Source: B1 sp964355075 (GTDB lineage Bacteria > Bacteroidota > Bacteroidia > UKL13-3). From it: a stretch of 64,000 bases of DNA. Positions 9,699-18,752 of the stretch are shown here, piece after piece. Each line of letters starts with the position of its first letter. The stretch's first letter is position 1. The stretch is from the NCBI GenBank assembly GCA_964355075.1, contig CAYHCF010000007.1, forward strand, positions 46,114 through 110,113, read 5' to 3'. The notes beneath the pieces are model-generated. The model saw only the letters and a program-made list of their open reading frames with translations. It was not told the DNA's origin and ran no database searches. A program made the position numbers and the translations under genes.

Positions 9699-10376
9699 TT
9701 AGGAAAGGCTTGTAGTATTTGACCTCAATTGTTTAAGAGAGGTAATTGTTTGTAAAGGATTTGCGGAGTTAAAAACATAATTCCCTGCTACCAACACATC
9801 CGCACCGGCCTTTAATAAAAGAGGTGCTGTAATTTCATTGACTCCTCCATCAATTTCAATCAGGCATCCGGACTGATTCTTTAAGATGAGGGCTTTTAAA
9901 TCTGAGCATTTTTGATAGGTCTGTTTTATGAATTTTTGCCCGCCAAAACCCGGATTTACACCCATCATACAAACCAGATCCAAATCGCCTATTACTTCAT
10001 TAAGAAAATGTACGGGGGTATGCGGATTGATCGCAATACCTGCCTTCATGCCTTCTTCTTTAATGGCATGAATGGTACGATGTAAGTGGGTACAGGCCTC
10101 ATAATGAACGGAAAGAATAGCTGCACCGGCATCCTTAAATTCTTTAATATAACGTTCAGGATGAACAATCATGAGATGTACGTCAAGAGGTTTGGAAGCC
10201 AGTTTTTGTATCGCTTTCAAAACCGGAAATCCGAATGAAATATTTGGCACAAAAACACCATCCATGATGTCGATATGAAACCAATCGGCATCGCTTTGAT
10301 TGATCATATGCACATCGCGGCCGAGATTGGCAAAATCGGCAGAAAGTATGGAAGGAGCGATTATTGGGAAACTCAT
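9699..10376 (-). CDS. rpe: Ribulose-phosphate 3-epimerase
   Basis: 225 residues, the normal family length. A TIM-barrel enzyme that interconverts ribulose 5-phosphate and xylulose 5-phosphate in the pentose phosphate pathway. Recognisable motifs are IAPSILSADFANL at the N-terminus, the metal- and substrate-binding HIDIMDGVFVPN, HLMIVHPE, the VNPGFGGQKF loop and EIDGGVN near the C-terminus, ending with the phosphate-binding ADVLVAGNYVF segment. ATG start, 49 bp after the stop of the upstream glycosyltransferase on the same strand. It is followed closely by the TonB-dependent receptor gene, probably only a transcriptional neighbour. Confidence 0.97.
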   Translation of the reverse strand: MSFPIIAPSILSADFANLGRDVHMINQSDADWFHIDIMDGVFVPNISFGFPVLKAIQKLASKPLDVHLMIVHPERYIKEFKDAGAAILSVHYEACTHLHRTIHAIKEEGMKAGIAINPHTPVHFLNEVIGDLDLVCMMGVNPGFGGQKFIKQTYQKCSDLKALILKNQSGCLIEIDGGVNEITAPLLLKAGADVLVAGNYVFNSANPLQTITSLKQLRSNTTSLS

Positions 10377-10425
10377 GCGTGCGAAGATACCATTTAGTAT
10401 GAATTGAAAAAATTGAATTTTCCGT

Positions 10426-11196
10426 TTATGCGTTCTTTCTGCCCGGATATTTAAGGAAAAAACTTTTGAATTTCATGCTGATAACGCCCAATACTGCTTC
10501 CTTAATAATGCCTTTTGAAATTTTTGATTCTCCTTTGGTCCGGTCGGTAAAAATAATAGGCACCTCCTCAATTTTATAACCATGTTTCCAGGCAGTAAAT
10601 TTCATTTCAATTTGAAAGGCATATCCCCTGAACTTAATTTTTTCAAGATTAATATTCGTTAGTACCTTGCGATGGTAACCGACAAATCCGGCCGTGGTAT
10701 CATGGATATGCATGCCCGTAATGATACGAACATATGCAGAGGCAAAATAACTCATCACAACCCTGCTCATGGGCCAATTAACAACATTTACACCCGTTAT
10801 ATAGCGTGAACCAATAACTACATCTGCACCAGAAACCATGGCATTATAGAGTCTTGGCAAGTCATTAGGATTGTGCGAAAAATCTGCATCCATTTCGAAA
10901 ATATAATCATAACCTCTATCCAGACACCATTTAAAGCCCTCAATATAGGCAGTGCCTAACCCATTTTTAATTTTGCGTTCAAGCAAATTCAGGTAGAGGG
11001 CAAACCCTTGATTTTGTAATTTTTTTACAACATTTGCAGTGCCATCAGGTGAATTATCGTCAACAATTAAGATATTAAATTCCTGGTGTAATGAAATAAC
11101 CGCGCGAATAATATCCTCGATATTTTCATATTCATTATAAGTGGGTATGATGACAATTTTTTTTGACAAAGCGATCAAAAATAAGAGTTGGAACAT
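10426..11196 (-). CDS. Polyprenol-phosphate mannosyltransferase-like GT2 glycosyltransferase
   Basis: 256 residues, Dpm1-like family 2 glycosyltransferase. Motifs in order: IIPTYNEYENI (nucleotide-sugar site), IVDDNSPDGT, EMDADFSHNP (metal-binding DxD-like), GSRYITG, and TAGFVGYHR. No long C-terminal membrane domain is present, unlike the GtrB or ArnC types, so it resembles the soluble Dpm1 form that moves a sugar from a nucleotide donor to polyprenyl phosphate at the inner membrane. The ATG at 11196 gives a short hydrophobic lead before the usual KKIVIIPTYNE start; an internal TTG at about residue 10 is possible. It is divergent from the downstream HAD phosphatase gene with 46 bp between the starts. 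Confidence 0.88.
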   Translation of the reverse strand: MFQLLFLIALSKKIVIIPTYNEYENIEDIIRAVISLHQEFNILIVDDNSPDGTANVVKKLQNQGFALYLNLLERKIKNGLGTAYIEGFKWCLDRGYDYIFEMDADFSHNPNDLPRLYNAMVSGADVVIGSRYITGVNVVNWPMSRVVMSYFASAYVRIITGMHIHDTTAGFVGYHRKVLTNINLEKIKFRGYAFQIEMKFTAWKHGYKIEEVPIIFTDRTKGESKISKGIIKEAVLGVISMKFKSFFLKYPGRKNA

Positions 11197-11242
11197 GAAT
11201 TTTCAATTTTATAAAATAAATAGTTACTTAGCGCTGCGAATT

Positions 11243-11770
11243 ATGACAAAAAAAGCAATATTCCTGGATCGCGACGGCGTTCTAAATCAAGAAGTTGGAG
11301 ATTATATCAAACGTTTTGATGATTTCAAAATCTTACCTCATGTTTTTGATGGACTCAAAATTTTGCAGAAAGCTGGCTACCTTTTGATCGTTATTACCAA
11401 TCAGGGAGGATTGGCAAAAGGAGAATATTCTTTAAACGATTTGAATCAAATGCATGATTTTTTACGTTCAGAAATCAGCAAATCGGATGTAACTATTACG
11501 GATATTTTTTATTGCCCACATCATCCGGTCTCCGGAAATTGCCTCTGCCGTAAACCCGGATCTCTTCTTGTTGAAAAAGCATTAAGTAAATATCGTATCG
11601 ACCCTGGTCAATCATTTTTTATAGGGGATAAAAAAAGAGATATTCAATGTGGAGAAGCGGTTGGCATAAAAGGTATTCTAATTAAACCTAACGAAGACTG
11701 GATACCCCTTGCAAAAATAATTGCGGCCGGATCCTCATTCTCTTATTATGATTTAATGTCGTTTAGTTAA
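11243..11770 (+). CDS. gmhB: D-glycero-D-manno-heptose 1,7-bisphosphate phosphatase-like HAD-IIIA hydrolase
   Basis: 175 residues from the ATG at 11243, where MTKKAIFLDRDGVLN begins. A longer frame from 11141 has no support because it overlaps the divergent gene. HAD motif I is DRDGVLN (nucleophile D9, acid/base D11), motif II is ITNQGG, the GmhB/HisB zinc loop appears as CPHHP...CLCRKP, and motif III/IV is FIGDKKRDIQCG. The zinc-loop cysteines and length fit the GmhB branch, which dephosphorylates heptose bisphosphate for LPS-core or S-layer heptose supply. The remaining heptose genes are not in the window, so a related histidinol-phosphate phosphatase-like role is possible. Confidence 0.88.
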   Translation: MTKKAIFLDRDGVLNQEVGDYIKRFDDFKILPHVFDGLKILQKAGYLLIVITNQGGLAKGEYSLNDLNQMHDFLRSEISKSDVTITDIFYCPHHPVSGNCLCRKPGSLLVEKALSKYRIDPGQSFFIGDKKRDIQCGEAVGIKGILIKPNEDWIPLAKIIAAGSSFSYYDLMSFS

Positions 11771-12072
11771 CGCTTTTGAGAAGGGGATTAACCTTGGTAA
11801 CACCGTTTGAGGTTCCTTCGGCAGGCTCAGGATGACATTTCGTAACTCATGTGAAGTGGTGATTTTGGCGGGATGAATTTTTTGCAAAGCAAAAAATTCA
11901 TCCCGCCAAAATCATAGCCCAAAATAACAGGCTGGCGTGTCATCCTGAGCTTGCCGAAGGATCGAGGTGAAAGCATATCCTGGTACGATTTTTTGTTAAT
12001 TGCAATAAAAAAGGGATATTCTCCTAACTAAACGACAGGGAATCGTGATTCAAAATAATCTGCGGGATATCA
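11771..12072. other. Convergent intergenic region dominated by a palindromic element
   Basis: 302 bp between two converging stops. No convincing coding frame. Almost half of it is the nested inverted-repeat element at 11814-11961; the remainder is AT-rich and featureless. The element is placed where a bidirectional terminator would serve both genes. Confidence 0.75.
11814..11961. repeat. 148-bp nested palindromic element
   Basis: The outer arms are 24 bp each, at 11814-11837 and 11938-11961, pairing at 23 of 24 positions (left arm core CCTTCGGCAGGCTCAGGATG). Inside is a perfect 26-bp stem, 11860-11885 with 11889-11914, closed by a 3-nt AAA loop. The outer arm looks like a dispersed intergenic repeat word of Bacteroidota genomes (recalled, not searched). 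No transposase is encoded, so it is a MITE- or REP-like unit or a strong structural terminator. Confidence 0.85.
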
Positions 12073-12819
12073 TTATTTTTTAATGATAATGGTGTATCCA
12101 AGTGGGTCTAAATCACTGCCGAATTTGGCATGCAAACTGATATGTCCAAAAATCAAGGCAAGGAGTAAGATGGGGGTAGCTAAAAGCCAAAGCGGAGAAA
12201 AAATGAACCGCCAGGTTTGATTTGGAAAAAGATTTCTGAAAAACAATACAATCAGTTTGGAAGAAATACTGGTAATATCGGTTCCTCTGGCTAATATTTC
12301 AGTTTCCTTAAATTTTGAAAATATTTTTAACAGCGTTGCGGGAGTATATCTGAAATAATCATAGGGGATATAATGATATCTGGCACTCCAGGGAATGGTA
12401 AATAAAGCGCTGCCTCCCGGTTTCAATACACGATGAACATCATCCACTAAGGTTTGAAAATCTTCGACATGCTCTAAAACTTCAGTGCAAATTACAAAAT
12501 CAAAATTACCATCTGAGAATGGAATTTTTAATCCATCAAAATGCGTAATATTACTTTTTTGGTAGTCAAATTTATCCGCATCAAAGATATCTACCCCATA
12601 ATAACAAGTAATTTTTTCATTAACCAAAAAACGATAAGGTGATTCACCACAACCCAGATCCAGTAAATTTCCGGTGACTTTTTTCAAAAATATTTTGACA
12701 TGATGATGTACTGAATTTACCTGAAAATCGATTAATAAGCGAACATTGAAGCGAATGGTATTGAAAAATCCGATTGGCGGTTTATGGGCTTTTGGCCTGA
12801 AATTTTCCTTTGTATTCAT
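12073..12819 (-). CDS. Class I SAM-dependent methyltransferase
   Basis: 248 residues. Motif I for SAM binding is LLDLGCGESPY (about residues 52-62), then YYGVDIFD (acidic loop), DFVICTEVLEHV (motif II/post-I) and LKPGGSALFTIPW (motif III). This matches the Methyltransf_11 family. A C-terminal hydrophobic segment (about 205-230, LWLLATPILLLALIFGHI) suggests membrane anchoring, often seen in methyltransferases acting on lipid or glycan intermediates. The substrate is unknown. It stands alone between a palindromic intergenic element and a T9SS protein gene. Confidence 0.88.
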   Translation of the reverse strand: MNTKENFRPKAHKPPIGFFNTIRFNVRLLIDFQVNSVHHHVKIFLKKVTGNLLDLGCGESPYRFLVNEKITCYYGVDIFDADKFDYQKSNITHFDGLKIPFSDGNFDFVICTEVLEHVEDFQTLVDDVHRVLKPGGSALFTIPWSARYHYIPYDYFRYTPATLLKIFSKFKETEILARGTDITSISSKLIVLFFRNLFPNQTWRFIFSPLWLLATPILLLALIFGHISLHAKFGSDLDPLGYTIIIKK

Positions 12820-12919
12820 AATTTTTTTTTGCTAACAATATTTTTAAAAATCCAACATGCAGGATGTTTAATAAACTTTGCTTTTTTTATAATTAATTGA
12901 CGTATTCAGGTTTGAAATG

Positions 12920-13684
12920 TTAATGTGTGATAACAAACTTCCCGGTTGGTATTGAGCCATTCCCACTCACGACGGAATAGTAGTAAAACCCAGGCGACCA
13001 ATCCTTTGTTTCAAAGGAAACAATATTATTATTCGGTGATATTATCTGTTTGCAAATAATTTCACCTAAAGAATTTGATATGATAATTGTTAAATAATTG
13101 CTAAACACATTTGTATTGAATTGGTAGTTCATGTATAGCATTTCATTTGCAGGATTTGGCCAGGCTTTTGAAGATATTTTGTTGGATTCAAGGTGATTTT
13201 GTATTCCTACTAAATGAAGTTTAGTATTATAATTTACATAAACAATAGCAGAATCCGCAGTATTATTCGCATTAAAAAAGGTATAGGCAACAAGGCATTC
13301 ATTTGGCATATGTAACAAATCATCAAAACGGTAGTGTCCTGAAAAAGAAGAATCCATTTTCCCTGATTCAAGAAAAATGTTATAAGGAGAAACAAAGGTA
13401 GTACTGTCATAACAAGAGCCCCCAAAACAAAAAGCATGATACTCATCAAAATGCATATTGTATTCTGTTTTCTTCAATCCTACGGTTAATGCGGAATCAC
13501 TAATATTAAGAGGGTAAATAAAAATACTCAATTCTGTCCACCCATGATTGGGTCCCGGATGAAAAACCACTGCAAGTGTATCACCGGCAACATCTTTTCC
13601 GCTCTGGTCTTTTAACTTCAGGCTTTGCGCATTTAATGTAATTGTTGGAGCTAAAAATAAACATAAGATTTTGAAGAGATTCAT
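12920..13684 (-). CDS. Secreted protein with T9SS type A sorting domain
   Basis: 254 residues. The N-terminal signal peptide (MNLFKILCLFLAPTITLNAQ, cleavage near 19) leads into an unrecognised beta-rich region with a cysteine pair in CFGGSCYDS. The last roughly 80 residues form a Por-secretion type sorting domain: the usual NPxxxxxxx start (WPNPANEMLYM), the LGEIICKQ strand, a SPGFYYYSVVSG motif and the terminal GKFVITH. T9SS substrates cross the outer membrane and lose this domain when attached to the surface. The passenger function is not recognised. Confidence 0.82.
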   Translation of the reverse strand: MNLFKILCLFLAPTITLNAQSLKLKDQSGKDVAGDTLAVVFHPGPNHGWTELSIFIYPLNISDSALTVGLKKTEYNMHFDEYHAFCFGGSCYDSTTFVSPYNIFLESGKMDSSFSGHYRFDDLLHMPNECLVAYTFFNANNTADSAIVYVNYNTKLHLVGIQNHLESNKISSKAWPNPANEMLYMNYQFNTNVFSNYLTIIISNSLGEIICKQIISPNNNIVSFETKDWSPGFYYYSVVSGNGSIPTGKFVITH

Positions 13685-13755
13685 GTTTTATATTATATCA
13701 GATTATGGGCAGAAGAAATGGATTAACATCAGAAAAAATAATCGCTTAACTGATT

Positions 13756-14931
13756 TCAATGTGCAAGTAAAACCCTATGAACAGATACTCCTCTTTCAGA
13801 AATAACTTTAATATTATAAATTCCATTTGGAACATCAGATAAATCAACATTGTCAATAGCGTTATTTACATTTTCTGAATAGCGAACCAATCTTCCTATC
13901 ATATCTATAACTTCATAAGAAATTATTATCGATTTACCTGAACTGATATAAAACGATCCCATGGATGGATTTGGATAAACATTCACATCGTTCGCATTGG
14001 ATGTTTCTTCCAATCCAATTGGATACGAAGTAGCTCCCAAAGGAGCTGTAACCACATTTTGGATTTTCCCAAATTTAGTATTCGTACCATTAAGATCTTC
14101 AGTCATGAACATAATCAATTTAAAATTCTTAATGTTTGGCGTAACCCAGGCAGTTGCATCAGGTCCTGATCCATATTTAGCCGGCACTATATATTTATAG
14201 GTTTCAGTAATTGTGGTTCCAACCGTTGTGGTGGTAATGGGGGCTCCCGAAAAACCATTTATATTGGCTCTAAACATATCCATATGAACATAATTATAAA
14301 TAAAAGGTGCCGAATTTACGCACTGAGGGCCAATGATTGAATCTTCGGTAATGGCAATCTGTAGGTAATTCTTTGCAGTTGCGCTACTTGAGGTATAATA
14401 TGCTTTTGCATTTACAGTAATTTCTCTTGTTGTAGCGTTATAACTTGACGACATGGCTAAATTTACAGGAGCAACCTGAGCAGCAACCACAGTACATTCG
14501 GGAGTAACCTGATCATTACTGGGTCCAAAAATAAAGGTTGAACCATAGGGTGGACCCCCATCTCTTCTGTTAACCATCATATTCAAATAAAATGGCCAAA
14601 CAGGGGTTAAAATGGAGTCTCCAAAAGTGGTCTTATAATCCTTATTTAATTGCCCCGATTGTGGTCTTGCATCAGGGCCAAAATGATAGACCATAAATAT
14701 CCCTTTTCCCTTGGGATAAGAATTAACAATTGTCATACATTTATCGGTAATACCCGGGCAGCTGCAGCAAGCCATTCCTGAACCACGTTCAATAAAAAAG
14801 TTCTTGTTTTGAGGTGTTGTTGGAACGGTGAGTTGGGCATTAGCTTTTGTTAAGGAAAACAAGACAAGCAAACAAGAAATAATAATTCCTTTTTTGATTA
14901 ACAAGCTCAATATTTTTATAGGTCTTTTCAT
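13756..14931 (-). CDS. T9SS-sorted Omp28-like secreted protein
   Basis: 391 residues. Signal peptide (hydrophobic 14-30, ending KANAQ), then a passenger with a cysteine cluster near the mature N-terminus (GMACCSCPG) and internal motifs (YNATTREITVNAKAYYTSS; LQIAITEDSIIGPQ) that match the Omp28-like beta domain of the next gene (YNAATRTIDVTVNAKF; NLFLVEDSVVG). The C-terminal roughly 75 residues are a T9SS sorting domain beginning VYPNPSMGSFYI and ending HRVLLAH. It therefore looks like a divergent Omp28 family member adapted for T9SS export; the thioredoxin-like CxxC of true Omp28 is altered to CCSC. A 42-bp gap separates it from the upstream gene, so cotranscription is likely. Confidence 0.8.
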   Translation of the reverse strand: MKRPIKILSLLIKKGIIISCLLVLFSLTKANAQLTVPTTPQNKNFFIERGSGMACCSCPGITDKCMTIVNSYPKGKGIFMVYHFGPDARPQSGQLNKDYKTTFGDSILTPVWPFYLNMMVNRRDGGPPYGSTFIFGPSNDQVTPECTVVAAQVAPVNLAMSSSYNATTREITVNAKAYYTSSSATAKNYLQIAITEDSIIGPQCVNSAPFIYNYVHMDMFRANINGFSGAPITTTTVGTTITETYKYIVPAKYGSGPDATAWVTPNIKNFKLIMFMTEDLNGTNTKFGKIQNVVTAPLGATSYPIGLEETSNANDVNVYPNPSMGSFYISSGKSIIISYEVIDMIGRLVRYSENVNNAIDNVDLSDVPNGIYNIKVISERGVSVHRVLLAH

Positions 14932-14973
14932 GCGTTTTTTTTCGTTTTTTTATAGAGAAATGAAACTTTGTAT

Positions 14974-16176
14974 TTACTCCACAATGAACTTTTTAACTGT
15001 TGATCCTTCGGCAGTATTTAAAGAAATAAAATAAATCCCCTTTGAATATTTTGATGCATCAAAAGTTATTTCGTGCTGGCCTGAATGATACGATGAATTT
15101 AATATTTCTACACTTTGGCCGAAAATAGTACGAACAGTTATTTCTGAAATTCCATTTTTAGCAAGTGTGTATATTATTTTTGTTTGTCCATTAGAGGGAA
15201 TCGGGAAAACATTTTCAATAAATGAACCGGAATTTCTATTCAGGATTCCTAACTCCCCTATGCCTGTATTAAAAGCAGAAGTCAGCTTAATATCATTTGC
15301 ATTCAATACAAATTTTTGACTTTTATTAGGTCCATATGAAGAAACAAAAGCAACCAGGCTCAAATTTTTGGGCTTATATGCTGTATCCACAATGAAACTA
15401 ACAGATGAACTATAATTAGTACCCATAACAGGAACTGAAGGTATTACTCCCTGTTTCCCCCAATCTCCCAGCATCGCCTTTCGCATCACGTGACGGTGAG
15501 GATACCCGATGATAGAGGTCTTGTCGAACATACCCGGGTAATTAGTGTTAGCCCAATTTGCATCATAACAATGTTGATCCCATCCAACAAAAGCCCCTAA
15601 ACCCGGATATCCTACCACACTGTCTTCGACTAAAAACAGATTGATACGCCAATCGCCGGAAGGCACCGAACTAACAAATTTTGCATTTACAGTAACATCA
15701 ATTGTACGTGTTGCAGCATTGTAAGTGCCATTAATTCCCACACCAACTTTTGCAGGTTCATTCATTAAGCGGGTAGCAATGGTATCATTTCCAGGATTGG
15801 GCGCACTTCCCCACGCCTTATAACAACTCAGGTAAGGTATAGAATCAATATAGGGATAAATCCCTCTATCTATCATAATAGCAGGAGCAAACCAACCATA
15901 AGATGCATGCATGGCTCTGAAAATCACATCGCTTGTTGCATTGCTCATCGCGTCATGACCGGAACCTTCATGAATTGCTATTAAAATGGTTGAGCCGGCA
16001 TTTGCAAGATGCCAGTTATTAATATATTTCGACATCATTGGACAATTTCCACAAGAGGCAGTTGTAAATTCTTCGAGTAATACTTTTCTAACAGGTGTTT
16101 GAGCAAATGTTGAGAGGCTTGCTGCCAAAATAATTACTGTGAAACTGCTGGTGAAACTGAATCTGATTTTTTTCAT
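14974..16176 (-). CDS. Omp28-related outer membrane protein with T9SS sorting domain
   Basis: 400 residues from the ATG at 16176, which begins a normal signal peptide (MKKIRFSFTSS...STFAQ); the frame extends upstream but without a plausible signal. The mature N-terminus carries VLLEEFTTASCGNCP, a thioredoxin-like CxxC motif typical of Omp28 family members, followed by the family beta-sandwich region and the conserved histidine-rich PHRHVMRKAMLG motif. The C-terminus (VFPIPSNGQTKI...KKFIVE) is a T9SS sorting domain. Omp28 proteins are surface-exposed in Porphyromonas; a redox or adhesive role is inferred only. It is probably cotranscribed with the next gene. Confidence 0.86.
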   Translation of the reverse strand: MKKIRFSFTSSFTVIILAASLSTFAQTPVRKVLLEEFTTASCGNCPMMSKYINNWHLANAGSTILIAIHEGSGHDAMSNATSDVIFRAMHASYGWFAPAIMIDRGIYPYIDSIPYLSCYKAWGSAPNPGNDTIATRLMNEPAKVGVGINGTYNAATRTIDVTVNAKFVSSVPSGDWRINLFLVEDSVVGYPGLGAFVGWDQHCYDANWANTNYPGMFDKTSIIGYPHRHVMRKAMLGDWGKQGVIPSVPVMGTNYSSSVSFIVDTAYKPKNLSLVAFVSSYGPNKSQKFVLNANDIKLTSAFNTGIGELGILNRNSGSFIENVFPIPSNGQTKIIYTLAKNGISEITVRTIFGQSVEILNSSYHSGQHEITFDASKYSKGIYFISLNTAEGSTVKKFIVE

Positions 16177-16299
16177 TTTATTTAAATTATAATGACGATC
16201 AAATATATTGAGAATAAACTTATTTCTCTCCATTTTTAAACAAACTTTTTTAGCTGCCAAATAAAAAAGGCATAATTGCTTATCTTGCTTTCAGAAAAT

Positions 16300-17658
16300 A
16301 TGGAAATGAATCAGAAAAAATTAAACCTTTTGGATTGTACCATGTTGGTAATGGGGAGCATGATTGGCTCGGGCATTTTTATTGTTTCTGCAGGCATGAG
16401 CAGGGATTTGGGTAATGCTGAAAATTTGCTTCTGGCATGGGTTTTAACAGGGGTTTTAACATTATTGGCTGCATTAAGTTATGCTGAACTTGGCGCAGCT
16501 ATGCCTAAAGCAGGCGGACAATATGTCTACCTGAAAGAGGCATATGGAAAGCTATTCGGATTTTTATATGGATGGACCCTATTCGCTGTTATTCAGACGG
16601 GAACCATAGCTGCCGTAGGTGTGGCTTTTGCTAAATTTTCGGGAGTTTTATTTCCATTTATTTCGGAAAACAATTATTTGATAAGCCTCGGGAAGATACA
16701 TATCAGCGCTGTTCAGATTATTGGAATTGGAGTGGTATGGTTATTAACGCTAAGTAATTTTAGAGCAGTAAAACAAGGAGCTTTTATACAAAATTTATTT
16801 ACACTTAGTAAAATTATTGCACTTTTATTTGTGATTGTTGCCGGATTTTATTTTGTGTTTCAATCAAAGGAAGTACATTGGCATTTTGATGCTTCCAATT
16901 TAGGTTTTTCTCAAATGGGTATCGGAGTTTTTTCAGCGGCATTGGTGGGTTCCATTTTTTCGAGTGATGCCTGGAATAACATTACCTTTACTGCCGGGGA
17001 AATTGAGAACCCTGAGAAAAATCTTCCCCGCTCTTTATTATTGGGCACAGGCGGTGTAACTTTATTATATGTATTTAGTAATTTGGTTTATGTTAATGCC
17101 TTACCCATTGAATCCATAAAAAATGCCGAGTTTGACAGGGTTGGTACTTTATTGATGCAAACCGTTTTTGGTTCAGTTGGTTCCATTCTGATGGCCCTAT
17201 TAATAATGGTATCTACTTTTGGCTGTATAAACGGATTAACATTAAGTGGAGCAAGAGTTTATTATGCCATGGCCAAAGATGGGTTCTTTTTGAAGGAGGC
17301 CGCCAAATTAAATAAAAATCAGGCTCCTCAAAAAGCGCTTATCATGCAGGCAATCTGGGCCAGTATTTTAACATTAAGTGGTTCCTATGGCGATCTTTTG
17401 GATTATGTAGTATTTGCTGTTTTACTTTTCTACATCTTAACCGTTGCTGCTGTTTTTGTTTTAAGAAAAAAACAACCTGATCTGCCACGTCCGTACAAAG
17501 TATTTGCTTATCCTATCGTTCCTGCTCTATATATTGTAATGGCTGGCATTATTTGTGTGAGTCTTTTAATTTATAAACCCGATTACAGTTACCCGGGTCT
17601 GGCAATTGTATTGGCCGGTGTGCCTGTTTATTATTGGATTCAAAAGAAAAAAGCCTGA
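16300..17658 (+). CDS. APC-family amino acid permease
   Basis: 452 residues from the ATG at 16300 (a second ATG at 16306 is equally possible; the earlier TTG is unlikely). Twelve or so hydrophobic segments. The consensus first APC helix GSMIGSGIFIV, the ALSYAELGAAMPKAGGQYVYL motif of helices 2-3 and the ENPEKNLPRSLLLG loop identify the amino acid-polyamine-organocation superfamily, closest to the LAT or SteT type exchangers. It imports or exchanges amino acids across the inner membrane. It is divergent from the Omp28 gene and followed after 2 bp by the deacylase gene. Confidence 0.92.
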   Translation: MEMNQKKLNLLDCTMLVMGSMIGSGIFIVSAGMSRDLGNAENLLLAWVLTGVLTLLAALSYAELGAAMPKAGGQYVYLKEAYGKLFGFLYGWTLFAVIQTGTIAAVGVAFAKFSGVLFPFISENNYLISLGKIHISAVQIIGIGVVWLLTLSNFRAVKQGAFIQNLFTLSKIIALLFVIVAGFYFVFQSKEVHWHFDASNLGFSQMGIGVFSAALVGSIFSSDAWNNITFTAGEIENPEKNLPRSLLLGTGGVTLLYVFSNLVYVNALPIESIKNAEFDRVGTLLMQTVFGSVGSILMALLIMVSTFGCINGLTLSGARVYYAMAKDGFFLKEAAKLNKNQAPQKALIMQAIWASILTLSGSYGDLLDYVVFAVLLFYILTVAAVFVLRKKQPDLPRPYKVFAYPIVPALYIVMAGIICVSLLIYKPDYSYPGLAIVLAGVPVYYWIQKKKA

Positions 17659-17660
17659 GC

Positions 17661-18752
17661 ATGCGCCGATTAAGTTTGATCTTTTGTTTATTGTTAATAT
17701 TTAGAACTTTATTCTCTCAGGAATTAAAAAAAGTTGAATGGTCGATTGGGGTAAAGCCTTTTCATGCCTGGCTTTGGGCCCATGATAAGAAAATAAAACA
17801 TATTGCGGGTACTACAGGCACCGGATTTCAAATAGACATTAACAGGGTTCGGCTTGATGAAACCGCCTATAATTATAATCACATCAAATACAATAGCGGG
17901 TTTACCATTCAAGGAATTGCATTCCATAATCCTATTATTGGAAATGCATTAAATCTTGCTTATTTTATGGAACCCTTTCTAATTGACCGAAAAAATTTTT
18001 CCTTAAGGTTACGGGCAGCCGGAGGTGTCAATTTTGCAGATAAACCTTATAACGAATTTTCAAATCCGATGAATAAAGTGTATAGTACTTATGTGAACGG
18101 TTATATCGGATTGGGGGTATCTGCTCACATCAAACTCGGTGATAAAATAGCTATATTTGGAGATGCTACCTATAGTCATTTCTCGAATGGAAACACCCAG
18201 AATCCAAATTTTGGAGCAAATTATCCCAATATAGGATTGGGAGTGGATTATTTAATAAAAACTACCGAAAAGCCTATTGGAAAAATGTATTTTTACCCAG
18301 AAAAATGGCGATTTGATATCCTTATTTTTGGTTCCACTAAATCATTACCAACCCGTATTTACGATCGTTTTTGGGTTTATGGTGGAGGGGCTCAAATTGC
18401 TTATAGAAGCAGCACCCTGCATGCGTGGTCTCTGGGGATAGAAGGCTTAACAGATAAAGGTATGCGTACAGCCATGGATAGCAGTGCACTCTACTATGGT
18501 AAAAATATAAGTGATAAATTAGGGGGTATTTTAATCGGACATGAATATTTATTTAACCGGTGCATTTTTTCACAACAAATCGGGTATTATTTTTATAAGA
18601 AAATTCCCGGTGAATTGGTTGGTCCAATCTATCACCGGTGGGGAATCTATTATAAACTGAATAAATATTTTAAGCTTGGGTTAAACCTGAATGTCGATAT
18701 ACAGAAGGCCTTTGTTTTTGATGCTCGAATTGTTTATAGTTTCTATCATTAA
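17661..18752 (+). CDS. PagL-like acyloxyacyl hydrolase / lipid A deacylase family outer-membrane protein
   Basis: 363 residues, ATG 2 bp after the permease stop; the longer frame overlapping the permease is not needed. A signal peptide (MRRLSLIFCLLLIFRTLFSQ) is followed by a beta-rich barrel. The diagnostic PagL-type motif HFSNGNTQNPNFGANYPN contains the His-x-Ser pair (H173, S175) that in PagL serves catalysis; the family Glu about 12 residues later is Asn here. The C-terminal half is longer than PagL itself and shows a second barrel-like repeat region ending ARIVYSFYH. Expected role: 3-O-deacylation of lipid A in the outer membrane. The catalytic assignment is from motif recall and less certain than the fold. 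Confidence 0.75.
   Translation: MRRLSLIFCLLLIFRTLFSQELKKVEWSIGVKPFHAWLWAHDKKIKHIAGTTGTGFQIDINRVRLDETAYNYNHIKYNSGFTIQGIAFHNPIIGNALNLAYFMEPFLIDRKNFSLRLRAAGGVNFADKPYNEFSNPMNKVYSTYVNGYIGLGVSAHIKLGDKIAIFGDATYSHFSNGNTQNPNFGANYPNIGLGVDYLIKTTEKPIGKMYFYPEKWRFDILIFGSTKSLPTRIYDRFWVYGGGAQIAYRSSTLHAWSLGIEGLTDKGMRTAMDSSALYYGKNISDKLGGILIGHEYLFNRCIFSQQIGYYFYKKIPGELVGPIYHRWGIYYKLNKYFKLGLNLNVDIQKAFVFDARIVYSFYH

Noticed and set aside
11141..11242. Upstream extension of the HAD phosphatase gene
   Set aside because: It overlaps the divergent glycosyltransferase start and lacks homology; the ATG at 11243 matches the family start.
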